Below, piece after piece: positions 52,810 through 64,000 of a stretch of 64,000 nt of DNA; position 1 is the stretch's first letter; every line of letters begins with the position of its first letter. Origin of the DNA: Subtercola sp. PAMC28395 (GTDB lineage: Bacteria > Actinomycetota > Actinomycetes > Actinomycetales > Microbacteriaceae); the NCBI RefSeq assembly GCF_018889995.1, contig NZ_CP076547.1:2356001-2420000 (forward strand), written 5' to 3'. The translations under genes were made by a program, and so were the position numbers. The notes below the pieces were generated by a model. It saw nothing but the letters and a program-made list of their open reading frames with translations. It had not been told where the DNA came from and did not search any database.

Positions 52810-53178
52810 CTACGCAGTCGGGGTCATGGTGCCGCGGCGCGCGCGCAGTTGTGAGAGAGCATCTTCGAGAAGCTGTGCTGCCTCTTCTTCGGTTCGGCGC
52901 TCTTTGACGTAGGCGAGGTGAGTCTTGTACGGCTCGAGCTTGGCCACCGAGGGCGGGTTCAGCTGGTCGCGGCCTGCCGGAAGACCGGACTGCGGAGAAT
53001 CGATCGTCTCGGGAATCTCATCGAGCGGGAGGTTCGCGGCGAAATACCGCACAGTCTCGTTGCCGAGTGCGTCCCAGTAGCAGACCTTGATGCGGTCGGC
53101 GTGAAACCCTCTGTCTTGTTCGCCCATGGGGCCGGCGCCAACGCGCGAACCCCGAATAGCGCTGCCGCCAGAAGCCAT
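52810..53178 (-). CDS. rbpA: RNA polymerase-binding protein RbpA
   Basis: Actinobacteria-specific transcription factor that binds sigma-A and stabilises the open promoter complex. 122 residues. N-terminal tail with SAIRGSRVGAGPMGEQDRG, core (FHADRIKVCYWDALGNETVRYFAANLPLDEIPETIDSP), and the C-terminal sigma-interacting helix (KERRTEEEAAQLLEDALSQLR). The core has lost most zinc cysteines, keeping only one (VCYW), as in non-zinc RbpA variants. It begins 9 bp after the secG stop, same strand. Confidence 0.96.
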   Translation of the reverse strand: MASGGSAIRGSRVGAGPMGEQDRGFHADRIKVCYWDALGNETVRYFAANLPLDEIPETIDSPQSGLPAGRDQLNPPSVAKLEPYKTHLAYVKERRTEEEAAQLLEDALSQLRARRGTMTPTA

Positions 53179-53187
53179 GATTTTCCC

Positions 53188-53439
53188 CTAATTTCCTGAA
53201 TCGAACTTGGTGATGAGCCCGAGAATCACAATCGAGGAAACCCACACGACCCCGAGAATGACAGTGATGCGGTTCAGGTTGCGTTCTGCGACCCCTGAAG
53301 CACCGAGGTTTGACGTGACGCCGCCACCGAACATGTCACTCAGGCCCCCGCCGCGACCGCGGTGAAGAAGGATGAGCAGTGTCAGCAGCAGACTGGTGAT
53401 ACCGGTCACAACCTGCAACACGACTTGGAGGATTTGCAC
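53188..53439 (-). CDS. secG: Preprotein translocase subunit SecG
   Basis: Small accessory subunit of SecYEG, 83 residues with two TM segments (about 4-25 and 57-77). Typical central motif LLHRGRGGGLSDMFGGG. GTG 53439 has AAAGG 6 bases upstream and gives the family length; 13 residues of open frame before it were rejected. It lies between tpiA and rbpA, an order conserved from Mycobacterium. Confidence 0.95.
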   Translation of the reverse strand: MQILQVVLQVVTGITSLLLTLLILLHRGRGGGLSDMFGGGVTSNLGASGVAERNLNRITVILGVVWVSSIVILGLITKFDSGN

Positions 53440-53537
53440 GAAAAACCTTTCACAGACAACGGGGTCACTATTCAGCACCCCACCCGGGCCACGACTGCTC
53501 CCAGACCAAGAGTCAGTATAGCTTGATGATTGAAGTA

Positions 53538-54341
53538 CTACACGCCTACGTGCTTTTTGAAGCGAACGATGGCGCTGAATTCGTCGAGATCGAGGCTTGC
53601 TCCACCGACCAGGGCGCCGTCGACGTTCGGCTCGCGCATGAAGCTCGCGATGTTCGATGCCTTCACCGAACCGCCATAGAGGATGCGCGTCGAAGCGGCA
53701 GCCTCTGGGCCGAGCGTCGTGCTGAGCTCGGCTCTCAGGGCCGCGCAGACTGCCTCAGCCTGCTCAGGTGTAGCTGCTTTTCCCGAGCCGATCGCCCACA
53801 CAGGTTCGTAGGCGACGACGATATTTGCGTCGGCGGCGACGCCGACGAGGGCGGCCTTGAGTTGGGCGACCGGCACTGCGCTCGGGCCGAACTTCTCCAG
53901 GTCTTCTGCGGTCTCACCGACGCAGAGCACGGGGATGAGCCCGTGCTTCAGTGCAGCCGCGACCTTCGTGCCGACGACCTCATCGGTCTCGTTGTGAAGC
54001 GTGCGTCGTTCGGAGTGGCCGATGATGACATAGGTGCAGTCGAGCTTGGCGAGGAATGCGCCGGAGATTTCGCCGGTGTAGGCGCCGGAGTCGTGAGCTG
54101 AGACGTCTTGCGCGCCATAGGCGAGTTCGAGCTTGTCTGCCGAGACGAGCGTCTGTACCGAACGAAGGTCGGTGAACGGCGGAAAGATCGCCACCTCCAC
54201 GTCGGAGTACGAGTGACTGGCGTCTTTCAGGCTCCACGCGAGCTTCTGCACGAAGGCAATGGCCTGCAGGTGATCGAGGTTGAGCTTCCAGTTGCCGGCG
54301 ATGAGCGGCAACCGGCCGACCGGTGATTGTGCGTTTACCAT
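53538..54341 (-). CDS. tpiA: Triose-phosphate isomerase
   Basis: TIM-barrel glycolytic enzyme, 267 residues. Catalytic Lys19 in AGNWKLN, His in VIIGHSERR and Glu in VAYEPVWAIGSGKAATPEQ are present, with the phosphate loop YGGSVKASN and GALVGGASLD. The ATG at 54341 lies inside the last codons of pgk (7-bp overlap) with GGAGG in the pgk coding end. Downstream gap to secG is 98 bp. Confidence 0.98.
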   Translation of the reverse strand: MVNAQSPVGRLPLIAGNWKLNLDHLQAIAFVQKLAWSLKDASHSYSDVEVAIFPPFTDLRSVQTLVSADKLELAYGAQDVSAHDSGAYTGEISGAFLAKLDCTYVIIGHSERRTLHNETDEVVGTKVAAALKHGLIPVLCVGETAEDLEKFGPSAVPVAQLKAALVGVAADANIVVAYEPVWAIGSGKAATPEQAEAVCAALRAELSTTLGPEAAASTRILYGGSVKASNIASFMREPNVDGALVGGASLDLDEFSAIVRFKKHVGV

Positions 54342-55552
54342 CCGAGGACCTCCAGGCCGGGCAGGCGCTTGCCTTCGAGGAACTCGAGGCTTGCACCGCC
54401 ACCAGTTGAAATGTGACCGAATTGGTCATCTGTGAATCCGAGTGCGCGAACGGCCGCGGCAGAGTCGCCACCTCCGACGACGCCGAGTCCGTCTACGTGC
54501 GTGAGTGCGGCGGCGACTGCCCGGGTGCCTTCGGCGAAGGGCGCGAGTTCGAAGACTCCCATCGGGCCGTTCCAGAACACCGTGTGCGATGCCTCGATGA
54601 CGGCCGCGAAGGCGGCCGACGTAGCTGGACCAATGTCGAGTCCGAGACCGCTCGCTCCGAACGGAGTCTCTTCGATCGTTTCAGCGGAGGTCACCGTGTG
54701 CTCTGCGTCTGCACCGAACTTCGACGCGACGACGACATCTGTCGGCAGCACGATCGTGACGCCCAGCTCCTTCGCTTTGGCGAGGTAGCCCTTCACGGTT
54801 TCGATCTGGTCTTTCTCGAGCAGGCTGGCGCCCACCTGGAAACCCTGTGCGGCGAGGAAGGTGAAGAGCATGCCCCCACCGATGAGCAGCGAGTCGACCT
54901 TGGGCAGGAGATGCCCGATGACACCGAGTTTGTCGGAGACCTTCGAGCCACCGAGCACCACTGCATAGGGGCGCGTCGGTGTCTCGGTCAGCTGGTCGAG
55001 AACGCGGAGTTCGGTCTCGATGAGCAGGCCCGCGGCGCTGGGCAGAAGTTCAGCGAGTTCGAACACGCTCGCCTGTTTGCGATGCACGACGCCGAAGCCA
55101 TCGGAGACGAACGCATCGGCCGACACGGCAGCGATGAGCTGCTCGGCGAAGGCGCGCCGGGCATCCGCGTCTTTGCTGGTTTCGCCTGGGTTGAAGCGCA
55201 GGTTCTCGAGCAGGGCGAATCCGCCATCAGAGAGACCGGATGCTGCGGCTGCAGCGGACTCCCCCACGGTGTCAGTCGCGAAAGCCACGGGAGCCGCAAG
55301 CAGCTCGGACAGGCGTTCCGCCACAGGGGCAAGGCTGTACTTGGCTTCAGGCTTGCCTTCAGGGCGCCCGAGGTGGCTCACAATGACCACCCGGGCGCCC
55401 TGGGCTGCAAGAGCCTGGAGCGTTGGAAGTGACGCGCGTACTCGCCCGTCGTCGGTGATGATGCCGTCTTTCAACGGCACGTTCAGATCGCATCGGATGA
55501 TGACCGTCTTACCGGCGAGCGACCCGAGGGATTCGAGGGTACGTATCGTCAC
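54335..55552 (-). CDS. pgk: Phosphoglycerate kinase
   Basis: Glycolytic ATP-generating kinase, 405 residues. N-domain VIIRCDLNVPLKDG and VSHLGRPEGK; hinge/nucleotide domain VVLGGSKVSDKLGVI, and C-terminal GGGDSAAAVRALGFTDDQFGHISTGGGASLEFLEGKRLPGL. Intact and of normal length. Start ATG 55552 lies 67 bp after gap. Confidence 0.98.
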   Translation of the reverse strand: MTIRTLESLGSLAGKTVIIRCDLNVPLKDGIITDDGRVRASLPTLQALAAQGARVVIVSHLGRPEGKPEAKYSLAPVAERLSELLAAPVAFATDTVGESAAAAASGLSDGGFALLENLRFNPGETSKDADARRAFAEQLIAAVSADAFVSDGFGVVHRKQASVFELAELLPSAAGLLIETELRVLDQLTETPTRPYAVVLGGSKVSDKLGVIGHLLPKVDSLLIGGGMLFTFLAAQGFQVGASLLEKDQIETVKGYLAKAKELGVTIVLPTDVVVASKFGADAEHTVTSAETIEETPFGASGLGLDIGPATSAAFAAVIEASHTVFWNGPMGVFELAPFAEGTRAVAAALTHVDGLGVVGGGDSAAAVRALGFTDDQFGHISTGGGASLEFLEGKRLPGLEVLGW

Positions 55553-55619
55553 TTCTTATTGCTACCTATCTGCGATATTCATTCGTGTTTGCCGGCCGAG
55601 GGCCGGTAAAACCATAGGA

Positions 55620-56666
<1,047 letters not shown>

Positions 56667-56792
56667 TCATTACCGTGAGTCAGAGTGCTTGTTGCGTGGT
56701 GAAGATGGTGCTGCTGGTGCAGAGCGGCAAGCATTGGGCACCGCGCGCGGCGTGAGCCGGTGCGGCGCCCGTGAATGCTTGACGTGGATTCG

Positions 56793-57416
56793 CTATGACA
56801 GTATCAGCAGACCGTCAGTCTTCGAGCTCGCTGCGGCGTACCGCGATGCGACGTTCTCCCAGTTGACGATGTTCCAGAACGCCTTGACGTAGTCAGGGCG
56901 CACATTCTTGTAGTCGAGGTAGTACGCGTGCTCCCAGACGTCGAGCATGAGCAGCGGAACGAGGCCGAACGGCACGTTGCCCTGCTGGTCGAAGAGTTGG
57001 AAGATGCTGAGCTTCTTACCGATGACGTCGTAGGCCAGAACGGACCAGCCGGAACCCTGCACGCCGAGCGCGACGGCGGTGAAGTGGGCCTTGAACTTGT
57101 CGAACGAGCCGAAGAACTCATCGATGCCGGCGGCCAGCTCACCGGTCGGCTCGCCACCCTCTGGAGACAGGTTCGTCCAGAAGATCGAGTGGTTGACGTG
57201 GCCACCGAGGTTGAAGGCGAGGTCTTTCTCGAGCTTGTTGACGATTGCGAGGTTCTCTGAGTCGCGGGCGTCGGCAAGCTGGGCGAGTGCGGCGTTAGCG
57301 CCGGCGACGTAGGTCGCGTGGTGCTTGTCGTGGTGCAGCGTCATGATCGTGGCACTGATGTGCGGCTCGAGCGCTGCGTAGTCGTAGGGAAGATCTGGAA
57401 GGGTGTATTCAGCCAT
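56793..57416 (-). CDS. sodA: Superoxide dismutase, Mn/Fe family
   Basis: Cytoplasmic superoxide dismutase, 207 residues. Metal ligands are the first His in [13 protein letters not shown], the second in NHSIFW, and Asp/His in [26 protein letters not shown] with Gly/Gln placement resembles Mn or cambialistic enzymes; metal cannot be decided by eye. No signal peptide. It is placed between whiA and gap on the same strand, breaking the whiA-gap adjacency seen in Streptomyces and Mycobacterium. Confidence 0.97.
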   Translation of the reverse strand: MAEYTLPDLPYDYAALEPHISATIMTLHHDKHHATYVAGANAALAQLADARDSENLAIVNKLEKDLAFNLGGHVNHSIFWTNLSPEGGEPTGELAAGIDEFFGSFDKFKAHFTAVALGVQGSGWSVLAYDVIGKKLSIFQLFDQQGNVPFGLVPLLMLDVWEHAYYLDYKNVRPDYVKAFWNIVNWENVASRYAAASSKTDGLLILS

Positions 57417-57557
57417 TGTGTCTCCTTGTACTCGTTGTGTGGGGTGTTGCCTCAGGCCTCAAGGTCGAAACCGAGGGCTCACTCCCCCACCTGACCATTC
57501 TATTGAAGTCAACCGCACGTCATCTGAATGATTCCCCCTGTGAGGGAGCAGCGGGCC

Positions 57558-58535
57558 TCAGTCGTCGAGATCAGGCGGAAGGTTTGCGTCAGTTCCGGGG
57601 ATTCCGAGGTCTGTCGCCTTCTTGTCTGCCATCGCGAGCAGTCGACGGATTCGCCCGGCGATCGCATCCTTGGTCATCGGTGGTTCGGCATGGGAACCGA
57701 GTTCATCGAGGCTTGCGTCGCGGAAGTTCAACCGGAGTTCACCTGCATAGCGAAGGTGCTCCGGCACCTCGTCGCCGATGATCTCGAGAGCGCGTTCGAC
57801 TCGTGAGCACGCGGCAACGGCAGCCTGGGCCGACCGGCGGAGGTTCGCATCGTCGAAGTTCACGAGTCGGTTGGCTGTGGCGCGGACCTCGCGACGCTGG
57901 CGCATCTCCTCCCAGCGGGCCACCGAATCCTTCGCACCCATCAACCCGAGCATCGAGGCGATCGCCTCGCCGTCACGGATGACCACCCGGTTTACACCGC
58001 GCACTTCACGTGCCTTCGCCGCAACGTGCAGGCGAGCAGCAGCACCGACGAGAGCCATTGCCGACTCGTTGCCTGGGCAGATCACCTCGAGTGCCGCGGA
58101 GCGGCCGGGATCCGTCAACGAACCCTGGGCGAGGAACGCTCCTCGCCAGACCGCGGCGAGTTCTTCGACCGACCCGGTCGTGAGGCGGTTGGGGAGGCCT
58201 CTGATCGGGCGCCGCCGGGCATCCAGCAGGCCTGTCTGGCGTGCCAGCGTCTCGCCGCCGTCGAGGACCCGCACCAGGTAGTAGCTGCTTCGCCTGGCGC
58301 CCGATGCCGCAATGAGCGACACGTCGCCCCGGACTCCGTAGAGTTCGGCGAGGTCCTTTCGCACGCGTTTCACGAGTTCGGTTGTTTCGAGTTCAGCCTC
58401 GATGGCGATTCGACCCGAGATCAGGTGCAGACCCCCGGCGAACCTCAGTATCGTCGCCAGTTCGGCGGCCCGGGCTGCTGTCTTGCTGACAACGACTCCG
58501 GTCAGTTCGGTCTTGACATCGGCGGTGAGAGCCAA
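57558..58535 (-). CDS. whiA: DNA-binding protein WhiA
   Basis: Sporulation/cell-division regulator family found throughout Gram-positives: an N-terminal LAGLIDADG-like fold and a C-terminal HTH. 325 residues. Seen: [45 protein letters not shown] and the C-terminal [35 protein letters not shown] helix-turn-helix. TTG 58535 gives the standard [10 protein letters not shown] start with AGGAG 10 bases upstream. It follows rapZ with a 79-bp gap; the usual yvcK is missing. Confidence 0.95.
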   Translation of the reverse strand: MALTADVKTELTGVVVSKTAARAAELATILRFAGGLHLISGRIAIEAELETTELVKRVRKDLAELYGVRGDVSLIAASGARRSSYYLVRVLDGGETLARQTGLLDARRRPIRGLPNRLTTGSVEELAAVWRGAFLAQGSLTDPGRSAALEVICPGNESAMALVGAAARLHVAAKAREVRGVNRVVIRDGEAIASMLGLMGAKDSVARWEEMRQRREVRATANRLVNFDDANLRRSAQAAVAACSRVERALEIIGDEVPEHLRYAGELRLNFRDASLDELGSHAEPPMTKDAIAGRIRRLLAMADKKATDLGIPGTDANLPPDLDD

Positions 58536-58614
58536 TCTCTTCCATCTCCTTTAGTGCGGTCATCCTCTGTACCAGCCGCGAAAAGGCGCGACCCTGGTGT
58601 GCGACGGATGCCGG

Positions 58615-59493
58615 TTATTCGCGCCCGAGGTCGCGGTGCTTGATGCTCACGGCGACTCCGGGATTGGTGCTGATCAGTTCGGCGAGCTTGCGGGCAACGG
58701 CCACCGAACGGTGTTTGCCGCCCGTGCAGCCTATGGCAATCGTGGCGTGCCGTTTGTTCTCACGCTGGTATCCCGCCAGAACGGGGGCGAGTGCCTTCGC
58801 ATAGTTGTCAATGAACTCCTCTGCACCCTCCTGGGCGAGCACGTAGTCTGCAACCTCGACGTCGAGGCCGGTCTTGTCGCGCAGTTCGGGAATCCAGAAG
58901 GGGTTCGGGATGAATCGGCAGTCGGCCATGGCGTCGGCGTCGGACGGGGCACCGTATTTGAACCCGAAGCTCATCACGGTGACCTGCACCCCGGCCGTCT
59001 CGACCGCGGCGAACCGCTCGGCCACCACGGTTGCCAACTGGTGGATGTTGAGATCGGAGGTGTCGATGATGATGTCGCTCGACTCGCGGATGGCGGTCAT
59101 GCGGGCTCGCTCCGCACCGATGCCGTCGAGCAGGGTGCCGTTGCCCTGGAGGGGGTGCGGGCGACGCACCTGCTCGAAGCGGCGCACCAGTGCGGCATCT
59201 GTCGCCTCGAGGAAGACCACACGCAGCTGGATGCCGCTGCGGAGGGCCTGGATGATGTCTTGAAGATCAGAGAAGAAGTCACGTCCGCGAACATCGACGA
59301 CGGCGGCCAGGCGGGGCAGTGCCTGGCCGGCGTGCTCCGCCAGATCGACCAGCGGCCGGAGCATCTGGGGCGGCAGGTTGTCGACGACGTACCAGCCGAG
59401 GTCTTCGAGCGCGTTCGCGACAGTCGAACGGCCAGCGCCCGACATGCCGGTCACGATGAGCACTTCCTGCTGCTGGGCAGTGTCGAGTGTCAT
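58615..59493 (-). CDS. rapZ: RapZ-family RNase adapter / nucleotide-binding protein
   Basis: P-loop protein of 292 residues. Walker A VTGMSGAGRST (about 15-24) has Arg in place of the usual Lys, a substitution common in actinobacterial members. DNLPPQMLRPL and VDVRGRDFF follow. The C-terminal conserved block includes FGFKYGAPSDADAMADCRFIPNPFW and IGCTGGKHRSVAVA. In E. coli RapZ controls GlmS sRNA; in actinobacteria its role is unclear. It lies 102 bp downstream of uvrC, as in many actinobacteria. Confidence 0.95.
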   Translation of the reverse strand: MTLDTAQQQEVLIVTGMSGAGRSTVANALEDLGWYVVDNLPPQMLRPLVDLAEHAGQALPRLAAVVDVRGRDFFSDLQDIIQALRSGIQLRVVFLEATDAALVRRFEQVRRPHPLQGNGTLLDGIGAERARMTAIRESSDIIIDTSDLNIHQLATVVAERFAAVETAGVQVTVMSFGFKYGAPSDADAMADCRFIPNPFWIPELRDKTGLDVEVADYVLAQEGAEEFIDNYAKALAPVLAGYQRENKRHATIAIGCTGGKHRSVAVARKLAELISTNPGVAVSIKHRDLGRE

Positions 59494-59595
59494 CGCTGTT
59501 GTGTGCCTTCGCTTCGTCGGAGCCTGGTGCGTCTTCTTAGACTATCGGCCCGGGCGGAGGCCGTCTGGCGCGTGCCGGTGTGCCACGGGGTCACT

Positions 59596-61445
59596 CTACG
59601 ACCGCAGCTGATGGTGGATCGTTGTGGCCAGCACCTCGCCGATGCCCTTCACCTCTGCGATCTGCTCGGCACTCGCCTGTTTCAGCTTCGAGACCGAACC
59701 GAACTCCTTGAGCAGTGTCTTGACCCGCGCCGGGCCCAGACCCGGGATCTCGGAAAGAACACTCGTGATGTCCCGCTTCCGGCGTGCCCGCTGGTGAGTG
59801 ATGGCAAAACGATGGGCTTCATCGCGGATGCGCTGCAGCAGAAAGAGGGCCTCGCTGCCCCGGGGCAGGATGACCGGGAAGTCGTCGTCGGGCAGCCAGA
59901 TCTCCTCCAGCCGTTTCGCCAGGCCGCACAGGAAGATGCCGGTCACTCCGGATTCCTTCAGCGCACGGGCGGCGGCCTGCACCTGCGGCTGGCCACCGTC
60001 GACGATGAGCAGGTTCGGCGGGTACGAGAACTTCTTCGCAGCAGTGTCGGAGTCTGCTCGTTCTGAGCCTTCTTCGAGGTAGGCGAGCCTGCGGGTGATC
60101 ACCTGGTAGATCGAGTCGGTGTCGTCTGTCGTCTCGGGAATGGTGAAGCGGCGGTACTGGTCTTTGCGCGCCAGCCCGTCTTCGAAGACGACCATCGAGG
60201 CGACGACGTTGGTGCCGCCCAGGTGCGACACGTCGAAGCACTCCATGCGCAGGGGGGCGTCGGGCATCCCGAGCCCGTTCTGGATGTCGGTGAGGGCTTC
60301 GGTGCGTGCGACGAAGTCTGTGCTGCGGCGCATCTTGTAGAGCATGAGCGCGTTCTTGGCGTTCAGGGTGGCTGTCTGCATGAGTGCGGCCTTCTCACCC
60401 CGCTGGGCCGTCTTCAGAGCCACTTTCGAGGTGCCGCGACGCTGCGAGAGCCACTGTTCGAGCTCTTCGGCGTCGTCGGGCAGGTCTGGCACGATGATTT
60501 CGCGCGGTGGAATGAAGCCGTCGTACGCGGTCTGCAGAATGGAGTCCACGAGTTCGGCGGTGCTCAGATCGAGCTCCTTGTCGACCATCCATGCCCTCAC
60601 ACCCCGGATGCGGCCTCCCCGAACGATGAACTGCTGCACGGCAGCGGCCAGCTCGTCGTGTTCGATACCGAACAGGTCGGTGTCGACGCTGTCGGCCAGC
60701 ACGACGTTGCTCTTCTCGAGAACCGCGTCAAGCGCCTGCAGCTGGTCACGATAGCGCGCTGCCTTCTCGTACTCCTGCGCCTCTGACGCCTCGCGCATGC
60801 GCTTGGTCGCTTCGGTGACGAACCTCTTGTCGTGGCCGTTCATGAAGGCGATGAAGTCGTTCACCATCTCGCGGTGTTCTTCGATGGTGACCTTGCCGGA
60901 GCATGGCCCACCGCAGCGGCCGATCTGGCCGGGAAAACAGGGCCGACCGCTCTGCATGGCCTTCTTGTAGCTCGAATCGGAGCAGGTGCGAATGGGGAAG
61001 GCCTTGATCATCAAGTCGATGGTCTCGTGCACTGCCCAGATCTTGGGGTACGGGCCGAAGTACTTCGCGCCCTTGATCTTCTGGTTGCGCGTCACCATCA
61101 CGCGCGGTGCCTCGTCGGCCAGGGTGATGGCCATGAACGGGTACGTCTTGTCGTCGCGGAATTTGACGTTGAAGGGAGGCTCGAACTCCTTGATCCAGGT
61201 GTATTCGAGCTGCAGCGCCTCGATGTCGGTGGCCACAACGGTCCATTCGACACTGGATGCTGTGGTGACCATTCGGCGGGTGCGCTCGTGCAGGCTCCTC
61301 AGAGGTGCGAAGTAGTTGCTCAGTCGGGCGCGGAGGTTCTGCGCCTTGCCCACGTAGAGCACCCGGCCCGAATCATCGCGGAACCGATAGACGCCGGGCT
61401 GGGTCGGGATCTCCCCCGCTTTCGGGCGATAGCTGACGGTGTCGC

Positions 61446-61449
<4 letters not shown>
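59596..61449 (-). CDS. uvrC: Excinuclease ABC subunit C
   Basis: Dual-incision nuclease of nucleotide excision repair. 617 residues. N-terminal GIY-YIG domain ([29 protein letters not shown]), a Cys cluster ([15 protein letters not shown]), the UVR motif ([18 protein letters not shown]), the RNase-H-like 5' incision domain ([25 protein letters not shown]) and the C-terminal HhH2 ([18 protein letters not shown]). Start ATG 61449 overlaps the uvrA stop (ATGA), so both are cotranscribed. Confidence 0.98.

Positions 61450-64000
<2,551 letters not shown>

Overview
The window reads as a contiguous chromosomal segment of a high-GC Gram-positive bacterium (Actinomycetota), most likely family Microbacteriaceae. 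Pointers are mycothiol synthesis (MshC), RbpA, WhiA, PafB/PafC, OpcA beside Zwf, an F420-type DUF385 protein, Rieske-containing SUF operon, frequent GTG/TTG starts, and gene order shared in outline with Mycobacterium (helY-tatC-tatA-pafC-pafB...trmI...PAC2...mshC...uppP on one side; uvrC-rapZ-whiA-gap-pgk-tpi-secG and pgl-opcA-zwf-tal-tkt-ctaB-ctaA-suf on the other). The exact genus cannot be fixed from the sequence alone.

Layout. 1-7.3 kb: minus-strand run with partial HelY helicase, TatC, a small membrane protein, TatA, the PafBC DNA-damage regulators, an FKBP lipoprotein and TrmI; no proteasome/Pup genes stand between trmI and pafB. 7.3-12.8 kb: HAD phosphatase, PAC2 protein, MshC, UppP, M20 peptidase. 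12.9-13.6 kb: tRNA-Leu(GAG) with terminator, then cspA followed by three tandem hairpins. 13.6-27.7 kb: a mixed accessory stretch with a DUF385 protein, aldo/keto reductase, DExH helicase divergent from an Ada-AlkA fusion, SGNH hydrolase, SpoU methyltransferase, sirtuin, histidine phosphatase, glycosyltransferase, alpha/beta hydrolase, trehalose synthase, DnaQ-like exonuclease and a small lipoprotein. 27.8-34.8 kb: L31 type B, ABC ATPase, divergent glgA/glgC glycogen genes, serB, fabG-like reductase, DUF3099 protein, small Cys protein and SURF1. 34.8-40.9 kb: ABC-F protein, then the SUF operon (sufB-sufD-Rieske-sufC-sufT). 41.2-44.3 kb: heme A synthase (ctaA) and heme O synthase (ctaB), separated by a DUF559-type nuclease gene bracketed by inverted repeats. 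44.4-52.7 kb: pentose-phosphate operon tkt-tal-pgi-zwf-opcA-pgl. 52.8-57.4 kb: rbpA, secG, tpiA, pgk, gap, sodA. 57.6-64 kb: whiA, rapZ, uvrC and uvrA (cut by the window end).

How it works together. Central carbon metabolism (pentose phosphate, lower glycolysis, glycogen/trehalose) makes up a large part, with redox and cofactor support (SUF, heme A, mycothiol, SOD) and DNA repair (UvrA/UvrC, Ada-AlkA, PafBC, HelY and a second helicase). Almost all of it is ordinary housekeeping content. The best candidate for something less ordinary is the DUF559 unit between ctaA and ctaB with its flanking, individually palindromic repeats. Second-tier observations are the three hairpins after cspA, and three local gene losses relative to the mycobacterial order (proteasome island, sufR/sufS/sufU, yvcK).
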